This document shows, piece after piece, positions 25,883-35,335 of a stretch of DNA of 64,000 nucleotides. The position numbers and the translations under genes are program-made. How positions within the stretch are numbered: the stretch's first letter is position 1; every line of letters starts with the position of its first letter. The stretch comes from Paracholeplasma manati (GTDB lineage: Bacteria > Bacillota_I > Bacilli_A > Acholeplasmatales > UBA5453): positions 1 to 64,000 of the forward strand of contig NZ_JAOVQM010000008.1 of assembly GCF_025742995.1 (NCBI RefSeq). The letters run 5' to 3'. The notes below the pieces were generated by a model. It was not told where the DNA came from. It saw only the letters and a program-made list of their open reading frames with translations, and ran no database searches.

Positions 25883-27757
25883 CTATTTCTTAACGTAATA
25901 AATCGCGGCTTGATGAATCGTATTGTTCGCTGACAAAATGATGTCATGGTCTTTCAAATTAATGACAGTGAGGTTAGCTGGTCCAATTTCACGATCGATT
26001 TCATGTAACTCATAAGCTTGTTTTTCAAGGTTATAATCGATATAAAACATTTCTTTATTTAAACGTCTAATTCCACAAACAAAGGCTGGTTTGTCACGAA
26101 GGGTTGTCCCACACAATGCATGGGCAAATTCGAGGGGTCTTTCCACTTGATAGACTTGTTCATATTGTCCATTGATTATCTTGTACATGACCATGATGTT
26201 ACCGTGAAATGGCTCAATGGAGATAATTTCAGGTATACCATCAAAATCGATATCGAGTACTGCTACATCGGAAATGGGTTTTTGAATCAAGTGATGATGG
26301 GTCCAAGATTCACCTTCTTTTTGAGGTGGTATAAATACGAAAAGCCCTTCATCGGATGCAATCCAAGCCGCATCTTTACCTTCATATGGGGCGGCATAAT
26401 ACCCATGGTTATGGGTTAAGTTTTCTAAAATAGGGGTAACAGTCATGCCTTTAGATAAGTCTTTTGGTAAGACACCGACAAACACTTTTCCTGGGTCTGA
26501 CCAGTCTTCACGTTCTTTCTTTGAAGAACATAGGGTCGCACCAATAAAATAGTGTGTATCACCAACCGTAATCAAATCAAAACGGTGAAGATAAGGTAAT
26601 TGAATGAAATCTCTAACGACAAATTCACCCGCTTCTTTCTTCACATGGACTACTTTCGCTGTAGCCGCGTTAAAGCCTGGAAAGAAGTTCCTAACGGCTA
26701 AAAATTCGCCGTTGGTATTTGGAATTGGAACAATCGACATTGTACCGCCTTGGTCAGCCCAAAGGGTGGTTCTCTTTTCAAAGTGTTCACCGCTGTACAT
26801 GATACATTTGCCATCGATGGCTTCGCTCGCCACAATCAAATGTAATTCATTGTCAACAGTGACATGGCCTACGGCATAGGCACGGTAAAATTCATCGAGT
26901 ACTACTTTTTCAAAACGCATGGTTTGATCCTCCATTAGTAAATTTTTTAAGGCGAATGAGACACCTTGTTGTTGATTGGTTTTGGTAATAAATGTGGCTT
27001 TGTTTTTCAATGATTCGATGGCGTTTCCCATCGCGACTTTGATTCTCGCATGTTCAAAAAGAGATAAATCATTGTCATAATCACCAAAGGTTAACACTTC
27101 TTGAGGTCGAACATTTAAGTGAAACATCAAGCGTTGTAAGGCATGACCTTTGGAAATATCTTGATTAGAGATATCCAAAAGGTTCTTATCCGATACGGTA
27201 CAAGCCAGTGTCGTTTCTGATTCAATGAAAGCTTGAACCATCTCGCGTTTGGATGGGTCAGTCTCATGAATAAGAATTTTTTCAATCTGATTGTCGATGG
27301 GCTTTAATGCTTCATACCCGCGGATTTGAATCCGGTTCAAATGTTGTTGTGACGCTAGATGATTGTAGATAACGAATCGTTCACGTCGGATGCTTTCCTT
27401 TGGAAAGTAACAGGCTTCTCTTGAAAGCAAATTGCATTCAATTTTGTGCTTTAAACAAAAGTCTAATACTTGATATACTGCTTCATCATCCATGATGCTT
27501 TTGAATAGGGTTTTGTGTTCGATGATGTCATCAATGGCTGCACCATTGGATGAAATCACATAGCGAACCCCTTTGAGTTGGTTATAATAAGTCTCTAGCA
27601 TTGTAAAAATACGACCAGAGGCGATGACAATGGTTTTCCCTTGATTGGCTAATTTTGTGATGATATCGATGTCTTGTTCATGGATGGTTTGATCGGGTGA
27701 TAACAAGGTGCCATCCATATCTGTAACGATGAGTTTGATGTTCTTGATTGCATTCAT
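25883..27757 (-). CDS. Cof-type HAD phosphatase fused to a beta-propeller-like domain
   Basis: A 624-residue two-part protein. Residues 1 to about 272 form a complete Cof-family HAD phosphatase: VTDMDGTLL with Asp13 and Asp15, the SGR and KGHAL segments, and GDYDNDLSLF. After a seven-residue junction (LLMEDQT), residues 280-624 form a domain rich in beta strands with a DxDxDG motif (DIDFDGIPEI), like FG-GAP/VCBS propellers. The start at 27757 follows GGAGAACACC. At the junction GGAGG (26929-26933) lies 8 bp before the ATG at 26920, so the second domain may also be made separately. No signal peptide is seen, so a cytoplasmic sugar-phosphate role is likely. Confidence 0.85.
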   Translation of the reverse strand: MNAIKNIKLIVTDMDGTLLSPDQTIHEQDIDIITKLANQGKTIVIASGRIFTMLETYYNQLKGVRYVISSNGAAIDDIIEHKTLFKSIMDDEAVYQVLDFCLKHKIECNLLSREACYFPKESIRRERFVIYNHLASQQHLNRIQIRGYEALKPIDNQIEKILIHETDPSKREMVQAFIESETTLACTVSDKNLLDISNQDISKGHALQRLMFHLNVRPQEVLTFGDYDNDLSLFEHARIKVAMGNAIESLKNKATFITKTNQQQGVSFALKNLLMEDQTMRFEKVVLDEFYRAYAVGHVTVDNELHLIVASEAIDGKCIMYSGEHFEKRTTLWADQGGTMSIVPIPNTNGEFLAVRNFFPGFNAATAKVVHVKKEAGEFVVRDFIQLPYLHRFDLITVGDTHYFIGATLCSSKKEREDWSDPGKVFVGVLPKDLSKGMTVTPILENLTHNHGYYAAPYEGKDAAWIASDEGLFVFIPPQKEGESWTHHHLIQKPISDVAVLDIDFDGIPEIISIEPFHGNIMVMYKIINGQYEQVYQVERPLEFAHALCGTTLRDKPAFVCGIRRLNKEMFYIDYNLEKQAYELHEIDREIGPANLTVINLKDHDIILSANNTIHQAAIYYVKK

Positions 27758-27786
27758 GGTGTTCTCCAAAGGGTATTTAAAGTAAA

Positions 27787-27818
27787 CCTGTGGATGCCAG
27801 TACTCTGACACCCACAGG
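27787..27818 (-). other. Intercistronic hairpin in the ula operon
   Basis: CCTGTGG/CCACAGG (27787-27793 with 27812-27818) forms a 7-bp hairpin between ulaB and the HAD-fusion gene, without a T-run on the minus strand. It may protect or process the mRNA so that transporter and enzyme genes are expressed to different degrees. Confidence 0.5.
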
Positions 27819-27832
27819 CATGCTTTTAATGT

Positions 27833-28141
27833 TTATTTTTTAGCGTACTTTTCAACGAGTCCAGCTTGAATGACTTTTTCTTTGCATTCAGCTTCAGACA
27901 TGACATTGCGTAATCCGATGACCACTTTCCCCGCTTTCGTCGCATGATCAAACATGCTTAGAAAGTTCAGTGGACAGAAAACCAAGTCATATGAAGTTGC
28001 AGCGCTTTTCCCTTCAGAAATTGAACAGTGATGAATGTTGTAGACAGGGATACCAAGTTGCTTCAACACTTTTTCTACCGTTAATTTCATCAACAGGGAC
28101 GTTCCTGCACCATTGGCACACGAGACTAAAACTTTTAACAT
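27833..28141 (-). CDS. ulaB: Ascorbate-type PTS IIB component
   Basis: A 102-residue IIB of the lactose/ascorbate fold. The phosphocysteine Cys8 lies in the P-loop-like VSCANGAGTSL. It receives phosphate from the IIA protein encoded two genes upstream and passes it to the sugar carried by the IIC protein. It lies 30 bp after ulaA. Length and motif match SgaB/UlaB. Confidence 0.93.
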   Translation of the reverse strand: MLKVLVSCANGAGTSLLMKLTVEKVLKQLGIPVYNIHHCSISEGKSAATSYDLVFCPLNFLSMFDHATKAGKVVIGLRNVMSEAECKEKVIQAGLVEKYAKK

Positions 28142-28171
28142 AACAATTCTCCTTCTTTCGTTTTGGGTTTA

Positions 28172-29650
28172 TTAAGCTTGTGCTTTATTTTGTTTGTATT
28201 GTTCGTAATCGTCAGTAACTAAGAAGTAGTTCTTCTTGTCTGCACGATATTGAAGTTGTGGAATGAGTACGAGGATTGCGATGATGATTGCAACACCAGC
28301 GTAGCTTAAGAACTTCATAAGTGCTGTGAATACTGGCCATACAACTGCCCAGTCCCACATACCTAGGTATCCACCGTATGCAGCCATGCCGACCCAACCA
28401 GCGATTAAAGCAGATCCGAAGACTTGCATCAAACCAGCTAAGAATGGGAACAACATTGCAGCGCGTACGCCACCTTTATTGTTGGCGAATACAGCGATGG
28501 TTGCGTTATCGAAGAATACTGGAACGAACCCTGCGATAACCAATACTGGGCTCTTAAGTAAGATCAATGAACCGATAGCCAAGAATTGACCAAGGGCACC
28601 GAATAAGAAACCTAGTGTTACAGCATTTGGAGAACCGAAACCATAAGAAACGGCGCAGTCTACACCTGGAACAGCCCCTGGTAATAGTCTTTGTGAAATA
28701 CCTCTGAAGGATGCAGAAAGTTCAGTAACGAAGGTTCTAACACCTAATTGAAGGATCGCTAGATATACTGCGAAGTTTAATGATGTGGTTAAGATGTAGA
28801 AGAAGAATGATTTACTTGCTGTTAAGAATCCAGCTTCAACCAAATAATCTTTACCTAAAATTAATAGGATTGTACCGAAGAATAATGTCATCAAGATTGA
28901 AGTTGCAACGATGTTTTCGTTGAAAATGGATAAGAATCCAGGGAACTTCATATCTTCTAACTTCTTAGATGGTCCACGTTTGCCACTATTCATCTTTTCA
29001 GCTAACCAAGAGAATAATGCTAAACCGAACATTTGTTGATGGGCGATAGAGAAACCAGCGCCATCGGTTAAATCTTGAGTAATACGAACGGTTAAGTTAG
29101 TACCAACTGCCCAATATAAACCTAAGATTAGACCCATGATTAAAAGAATCCATGTATCGTTTAATGCTGGGAATGCGAATAAGATTAACCAGAAGGCTGT
29201 AGAAGCTTGTTGAACTTGTACGTGACCTGTGGTGAAAATAGCTCTCATCTTAGTCCATCTCTTTAATGCCACCAATAAGATGTTAAAAATGAAGGCGATG
29301 AGCAATAACAACATGACTGATGCAAATGCCCTACCGAATACTTCTTCTACCCCTGCGGTTACCGCATTTTGTCCGAAGTAAGGGTCAATAACCATCGCGT
29401 CTAGATTGAAGCGACCTTTTAAACCTACTAAAATCGGTCTAAAGTTACCAACGAGTCCGCCTGAACCAACGATTAAAATTAAATAACCGACGGTTGCTTT
29501 TACGAAACCTGAAAGAACTTCATACCATGGTCTTCTGAGCAAGACGTAACCGACCACAACGATCAACCCGATAAAGTACGCAGGTTGTGTTAAGATGTTC
29601 GCTGCAAAGAATTCCCAAATCTTTTGCAAAAACTCTAAAACTTGATCCAT
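28172..29650 (-). CDS. ulaA: Ascorbate-type PTS IIC permease
   Basis: A 492-residue membrane protein of the UlaA/SgaT superfamily with about 11-12 hydrophobic segments. Family segments such as LIVGSGGLVGNFRP, PYFGQNAVTAGVEEVFGRAF, GAVPGVDCAVSYGFGSPNA and GFVPVFFDNATIAVFAN are intact. It carries the sugar, probably L-ascorbate, across the membrane during phosphorylation. It is flanked by ulaC and ulaB in the same operon. Confidence 0.95.
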   Translation of the reverse strand: MDQVLEFLQKIWEFFAANILTQPAYFIGLIVVVGYVLLRRPWYEVLSGFVKATVGYLILIVGSGGLVGNFRPILVGLKGRFNLDAMVIDPYFGQNAVTAGVEEVFGRAFASVMLLLLIAFIFNILLVALKRWTKMRAIFTTGHVQVQQASTAFWLILFAFPALNDTWILLIMGLILGLYWAVGTNLTVRITQDLTDGAGFSIAHQQMFGLALFSWLAEKMNSGKRGPSKKLEDMKFPGFLSIFNENIVATSILMTLFFGTILLILGKDYLVEAGFLTASKSFFFYILTTSLNFAVYLAILQLGVRTFVTELSASFRGISQRLLPGAVPGVDCAVSYGFGSPNAVTLGFLFGALGQFLAIGSLILLKSPVLVIAGFVPVFFDNATIAVFANNKGGVRAAMLFPFLAGLMQVFGSALIAGWVGMAAYGGYLGMWDWAVVWPVFTALMKFLSYAGVAIIIAILVLIPQLQYRADKKNYFLVTDDYEQYKQNKAQA

Positions 29651-29666
29651 ATCTTTTCTCCTTTTT

Positions 29667-30119
29667 CTATTTCATCACAGTGAGGGCTTGTAAATCCTCG
29701 ACTGATTTGACCTGTAGTAATGCTTCTAGCAACGCTTCATCCGTAAGCATTTCAAACAAGGCTTGCATGTTTTCCACATGCTCATCTTTGTTCGCAGCTG
29801 CTAGGGTGAAAAATACCTTTGCGTCTTTGGATGGGTCATTCGGATCGAATGAAACTGGCTTTTCTAGTTTCATAAATCCGATGGCTGTTCCATTTACACC
29901 TTCTGCATTCTCGGTGGAATGCGGCATCGCATAGTTTTCGAACAATACGATGTAAGGACCATATTTATTGACACACTCGATGATGAGTTCTGCATAACGT
30001 TTATCTACTGTACCATCCGCTTCTAACGGTTTGCAGCTCATTCGGATGGCTTCCTGCCAGGAATCTACCGAATCGAGGAATAAATAGTGGTTTTTTTCGA
30101 TGATTTTCTTTAATAACAT
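29667..30119 (-). CDS. ulaC: Ascorbate-type PTS IIA component
   Basis: A 150-residue IIA of the mannitol/fructose fold. The phosphorylated His67 is in NYAMPHSTE. It links HPr to UlaB. The gene lies 8 bp after ulaG and 16 bp before ulaA, so expression is shared. Confidence 0.93.
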   Translation of the reverse strand: MLLKKIIEKNHYLFLDSVDSWQEAIRMSCKPLEADGTVDKRYAELIIECVNKYGPYIVLFENYAMPHSTENAEGVNGTAIGFMKLEKPVSFDPNDPSKDAKVFFTLAAANKDEHVENMQALFEMLTDEALLEALLQVKSVEDLQALTVMK

Positions 30120-30127
30120 GCGCGTTT

Positions 30128-31192
30128 CTATAATAAGGACTTGAATGGGATGTTTTGTTCGTTTTCGAACGCATCCTCAAATCCACGTCTGTGATGGTAC
30201 TCACGGTCATTTTGATCGGTTGGGAAGGTGAACTTACCACCAACTTGCCAAATGAATGGTTTGAACTTGTATTTCAAGACATCTTTTTTCATGTCATATA
30301 CTGCTAAGATTTCTTTTGGATCTGCCATGAAGTTTGACCAAATATCATAATGGAGTGGAATCAATACTTTGGATTGTAATGCTTCTGCCATTCTGAGTAA
30401 GTCCACTGAAGTTTGTTTATCGGCGATACCCACTGGGTTTTCACCAAACGCACCGAAGCATACGTCGATTTTATGTTTTTTACCATGGTCTGCAAAACTA
30501 ATCGAGTAGTGTGAGTCAGCCGCGTCGTAGATGTTACCACCTGTGGTTTTAAACAAATAGTTAACAGCTTTTTCATCCATATTTGGAATGGTACCGGCTA
30601 GTGGTACATAACCACCATCTGTTGTTACTAAACATGTTCTATCAAATGAATCTAACGCTACGATTTCTACGTCTTTAACCTTGATGACATCCCCTGGTTT
30701 AACTGTGATACAACGTTCAGCTGGTACACCCCATTTAATCCATAAATCCACGGATGATTTAGGCCCGATGAACGGGATTGGTTCTTTCACATTTTGAAGC
30801 ACTGCTGCTGCAAAATGGATATCCATATGATCTGCGTGGTAGTGAGTTGCAACCACAGCGTCTAATTGTCTTACTTCAAATGGATCTAATACGTGTGGTT
30901 GTACACGTAGGTTAGGTTGTTGTAAGCGTCCGCCTGACATGTTTGCCATTTGATGTCCTGGTAACATGTTAGCTGTACGAGTTGTGCGCTTACCATTACC
31001 AAACCATAAATCCACTGCGATGTTCGTATTGTGTTCAGTTTTTATCCAGAAGCCCATACAACCTATCCACCAGAGTGCGACTGTATTTGGTTTGACCACT
31101 TCATCCTCTATTTGTTCGTTCAAATAAGTACCCCATTCAGGGAAAGTTGCCCTTAGCCAAGTGTCTTTGGTGATTTCATTTACTTTAGCCAT
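30128..31192 (-). CDS. ulaG: L-ascorbate-6-phosphate lactonase
   Basis: A 354-residue metallo-beta-lactamase-fold lactonase. The metal motif HYHADH (about 117-122) is followed by family-specific segments (FGNGKRTTR near 64-72, [12 protein letters not shown] at the start of the fold, [10 protein letters not shown] near the C-terminus). It opens the lactone ring of ascorbate 6-phosphate produced by the PTS. The ATG at 31192 follows AGGAGG; the frame open to 31240 reaches back into the promoter and is rejected. It is the first gene of the ula operon. Confidence 0.95.
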   Translation of the reverse strand: MAKVNEITKDTWLRATFPEWGTYLNEQIEDEVVKPNTVALWWIGCMGFWIKTEHNTNIAVDLWFGNGKRTTRTANMLPGHQMANMSGGRLQQPNLRVQPHVLDPFEVRQLDAVVATHYHADHMDIHFAAAVLQNVKEPIPFIGPKSSVDLWIKWGVPAERCITVKPGDVIKVKDVEIVALDSFDRTCLVTTDGGYVPLAGTIPNMDEKAVNYLFKTTGGNIYDAADSHYSISFADHGKKHKIDVCFGAFGENPVGIADKQTSVDLLRMAEALQSKVLIPLHYDIWSNFMADPKEILAVYDMKKDVLKYKFKPFIWQVGGKFTFPTDQNDREYHHRRGFEDAFENEQNIPFKSLL

Positions 31193-31238
31193 TTTGTATT
31201 TCCTCCTGTTATTTTGATAGTCGAATGATTTCGCTTTC

Positions 31239-31267
31239 ATTATATGCGTGACCCTATTTCATTGCAA
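31239..31267 (-). promoter_or_regulatory. Promoter of the ula operon
   Basis: On the minus strand TTGCAA (31262-31267) is followed after exactly 17 bp by TATAAT (31239-31244), about 47 bp ahead of the ulaG ATG. Confidence 0.75.
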
Positions 31268-31290
31268 CCTTTTTTGACAATTAGAATCAC

Positions 31291-31311
31291 AAATAATCAT
31301 CAAATAATCAT
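31291..31311. repeat. Tandem AAATAATCAT repeats (candidate operator) between ulaG and the DeoR operon
   Basis: AAATAATCAT occurs at 31291-31300 and 31302-31311, one helical turn apart, upstream of the ula -35. The overlapping form ATCAAATAAT (31299-31308) recurs at 31381-31390, just before the divergent gene. DeoR-family repressors often bind such short direct repeats, so the product of the gene at 32196 is the obvious candidate. Confidence 0.5.
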
Positions 31312-31340
31312 ATATATGCATTTTTATGTGCTAAAAACTA

Positions 31341-31377
31341 TCTAAACGTTTACATTTATGATTTTAGGTGATAGAAT
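31341..31377 (+). promoter_or_regulatory. Promoter of the membrane protein-DeoR pair with overlapping cre-like site
   Basis: TTTACA (31349-31354), 17 bp, TAGAAT (31372-31377). A cre-like sequence (minus strand ATGTAAACGTTTAGA, 31341-31355) covers the -35; it matches the consensus WTGNAARCGNWWWCA at all but one position. CcpA binding would block this promoter. Confidence 0.6.
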
Positions 31378-31413
31378 GTAATCAAATAATAAATGGGCGG
31401 TGAATTTCATATT

Positions 31414-32193
31414 ATGTTTACGTTTCGTTCCTTGATTTTGTCTGAAAGAATGCGTTCTTTCATGATGATTGTGATTTTGGTTGTGTTTGTGGCCTTTGGT
31501 GTTCAGATCATTTTAAATGAATCCAATCTAACCACACAAATCTTTTATGTGGTATTCTTATCCTTCTTCACCTTCTTCTTTGTATTATCAGAAGTGCTAA
31601 GGTTTATGCACCGAAAAATGGTTTATGCACTCAATATTAAGGTCGATCATCCTAAAGCGCTTTATTGGTTAAGTAAGGTTCAGAAGTTTGATTTGATCAA
31701 AGAGTATCAACAAACTTATGTGGTATTTAAGACTTTATATCATCGTGACTTGGGAGAGTTTGATGAGCTAAAGAAGACGCTAGAACACCTAATATTCCAA
31801 CGCAGTTCCAGTTTAAAATTGATCGATAAAGTGAACCGCTTCTACATCGCCATCGAAGAGAAAAACGATGAACAAGTCCAATCCCTATATAAAGACATCT
31901 ATGATGCCTACTTCATCAAAACAAAAAAGAGTCACACACCACGTTATGTGTATGACATCCATCAAATCAGTGCAGACTATTATATCTATAAGAAAAATGC
32001 TTCTAAAGCACACGATGAGTTACAACAAGTATTGCTCGATCGTTTAAACCCACGTGAACAAACCTATTACTATGTTTCTTTCGCAAAATACAGTCAACTC
32101 AAACAAAAGGGTACCGACTTGGTTTACTGGAATAAAGCCAAAGAGATTGCGCCAAACGTACATCATGTCGTCAATTACGTGAAGGAGTCCTAA
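31414..32193 (+). CDS. Membrane protein with two TM segments and a helical (TPR-like) tail
   Basis: A 259-residue protein of unknown family. Two hydrophobic segments (about 15-60 in the mature numbering, rich in Val, Phe and Ile) are followed by a cytoplasmic helical region of about 180 residues whose spacing of Tyr, Leu and Ala looks TPR-like. The start at 31414 is preferred over one at 31393, which has no ribosome-binding site. It ends 2 bp before the DeoR gene, so the two form an operon diverging from ula. A link with ascorbate use is inferred from place alone. Confidence 0.65.
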   Translation: MFTFRSLILSERMRSFMMIVILVVFVAFGVQIILNESNLTTQIFYVVFLSFFTFFFVLSEVLRFMHRKMVYALNIKVDHPKALYWLSKVQKFDLIKEYQQTYVVFKTLYHRDLGEFDELKKTLEHLIFQRSSSLKLIDKVNRFYIAIEEKNDEQVQSLYKDIYDAYFIKTKKSHTPRYVYDIHQISADYYIYKKNASKAHDELQQVLLDRLNPREQTYYYVSFAKYSQLKQKGTDLVYWNKAKEIAPNVHHVVNYVKES

Positions 32194-32195
32194 TC

Positions 32196-32972
32196 ATGAA
32201 AAGTTCAAAACAGGAAATTGAAAAAAGACGCACACACCTGCTAAGATTACTTGAGTATCGTGAAAGTATGTCGGTTGAAGAACTCGCAGAAGCGTTAAAA
32301 ACCTCTGAAATCACGATTCGTCGTGATCTTCAATATTTTCAACAACAAAATGTCATTGACCGTCATCACGGGGGTGCGTCTTTAAATAAGATGAACTTCA
32401 CTACCAATATTTTCAGTTCAAATCTCGCACTACATAAACACGCGATTGCGAAAGAAGCTGCTCGATTTGTTGAAGATGGCGATACCATCTTTATCAACAC
32501 CTCTTCTACAGCTTTATTGGTATTAGAATACATTACAGCCAAGCAGGTTACTGTCATCACCAACAATGGCCGTGCCATCTTCTGTGAATCTAAAGACAAT
32601 TTGTATGTCATCTTAACGGGTGGCGAACTCAGAATGCCTAAGGAATCCTTAGTAGGGGATTTCGCATTGAATAATTTAAGTAAAGTCAAAGCGGCCAAGT
32701 GCTTCTTAGGGTGTAGTGGTATTTCCTTAAAAGGTGGATTCACCACCGCTGTTTTACAAGAAGTCGCCATCAATGAAATGATGTTAAAAAATACCATTGG
32801 TCCAAGAATCGTTTTGGCAGATAAAAATAAAGTTGGTAGAGAACACAGTTTCAGTTCTGGTTCCATCAAAGAGCTAACTTATCTCATTACCGATACTCAA
32901 GCCAGCGATGTTGAAGTAAAAGCATTGAGACAAGCTGGTCTAAAAGTTTTACAAGTCCCTGTAACTGAATAA
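32196..32972 (+). CDS. DeoR/GlpR-family transcriptional repressor (UlaR-like)
   Basis: A 258-residue DeoR-family regulator. The N-terminal helix-turn-helix has the family signature (SVEELAEALKTSEITIRRDL, about 25-44, then RHHGGA), and the C-terminal DeoRC sensor domain has NTSSTA, ITNNG and VLADKNKVG, which bind sugar phosphates. It diverges from the ula operon, and UlaR of E. coli belongs to the same family, so control of ula by L-ascorbate 6-phosphate is likely. It follows the membrane protein gene by 2 bp. Confidence 0.9.
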   Translation: MKSSKQEIEKRRTHLLRLLEYRESMSVEELAEALKTSEITIRRDLQYFQQQNVIDRHHGGASLNKMNFTTNIFSSNLALHKHAIAKEAARFVEDGDTIFINTSSTALLVLEYITAKQVTVITNNGRAIFCESKDNLYVILTGGELRMPKESLVGDFALNNLSKVKAAKCFLGCSGISLKGGFTTAVLQEVAINEMMLKNTIGPRIVLADKNKVGREHSFSSGSIKELTYLITDTQASDVEVKALRQAGLKVLQVPVTE

Positions 32973-32977
32973 CCTTA

Positions 32978-33003
32978 AAAAGTGTGAATCCATCACACTT
33001 TTT
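32978..33003. terminator. Bidirectional terminator
   Basis: The 10-bp stem AAAAGTGTGA/TCACACTTTT (32978-32987 with 32993-33002) lies between the convergent DeoR gene and the 99-residue orphan. Confidence 0.88.
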
Positions 33004-33292
33004 CTTTTATATAGTCATCAACGCTATTATATGACTTCGCCCCATGATACACCTGTTCAGCACGACTATGAATACCCAAATAACCAAAGGTGTTGTCTTG
33101 GTCAGAAACTGGTATCGCAATCCAACCCAGTTTTCCATCGGTAATGATCGATGGATTCATTGGGTATTTGCCTTTGGATTTCAAATAATCAAAAAGGACT
33201 TCCTTGTCTTTTAATGTGTGTAATTCTACGAATGTGAAATAAACCTTCTTTACATCTTTTTCTGGTGCATGTTCACCAAATGGAAACGGCAT
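32993..33292 (-). CDS. Orphan 99-residue protein under a SAM-type riboswitch
   Basis: A short soluble protein I cannot assign. It starts MPFPFGEHAPEKD, has an alternating alpha/beta pattern, and contains GKYPMNPSIITDGKLGW and DQDNTFGYLGIHSRAE. It has no membrane segment, signal or Cys. A strong AAGGAGGAG site precedes the ATG. The leader holds an apparent SAM-I/IV-like aptamer and an intrinsic terminator, so expression should fall when S-adenosylmethionine is abundant. A role in methionine or SAM supply, or in handling a SAM-derived compound, follows from regulation only. Confidence 0.8.
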   Translation of the reverse strand: MPFPFGEHAPEKDVKKVYFTFVELHTLKDKEVLFDYLKSKGKYPMNPSIITDGKLGWIAIPVSDQDNTFGYLGIHSRAEQVYHGAKSYNSVDDYIKEKV

Positions 33293-33323
33293 AAATTCTC
33301 CTCCTTAAGCCATAAAGAGGTAA

Positions 33324-33349
33324 AGAAAAACCCATCGAAATGATGGGTT
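33324..33349 (-). terminator. Riboswitch-controlled terminator
   Basis: On the minus strand AACCCATC/GATGGGTT (33342-33349 with 33329-33336) with loop ATTTC is followed by a T-run. Its 5' arm, extended to CCCATCAT (33340-33347), can pair instead with ATGATGGG (33365-33372), the 3' strand of the aptamer's P1, so forming the two structures is mutually exclusive. Confidence 0.85.
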
Positions 33350-33361
33350 TAAGTGCGTTTT

Positions 33362-33449
33362 AACCCCATCATCCAAGCGTTAGCACCTTGCCAAATGGTA
33401 GGTTGCTGAAGGGTCAATGAGCTTGTCTCTCGCCTTCTCTTTATGGTAG
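33362..33449 (-). ncRNA. SAM-I/IV-like riboswitch aptamer (no P4)
   Basis: Read on the minus strand the leader matches the SAM-I core: AAGAGAAGG, a P2 arm with GAG/CTC, the TTGA of the kink-turn, CCCTTCAGCAACC, a P3 hairpin (ACCTACC...GGCAAGGT) and the invariant AAGGTGCTAA. P1 is formed by ACCAT and ATGATGG. The P2 loop CAAGC can pair with GCTTG just after GCTAAC, giving the expected pseudoknot. There is no P4 helix, as in SAM-IV and SAM-I/IV variants. I name the class from sequence pattern only. Confidence 0.8.
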
Positions 33450-33453
33450 TTAT

Positions 33454-33482
33454 ATTATAATTGAATATCTTTTGTTTTACAA
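33454..33482 (-). promoter_or_regulatory. Promoter of the riboswitch-orphan unit
   Basis: On the minus strand TTGTAA (33477-33482), 17 bp, TATAAT (33454-33459), placing the start point just ahead of the aptamer. It lies directly after the glpK stop codon. Confidence 0.75.
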
Positions 33483-33485
33483 TCC

Positions 33486-35331
<1,846 letters not shown>

Positions 35332-35335
<4 letters not shown>

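Noticed and set aside
26926-26940. The HAD/propeller fusion as two separate annotated genes
   Set aside because: No stop codon or frameshift separates the two parts in the given sequence, so one gene is annotated and the internal start is only noted.
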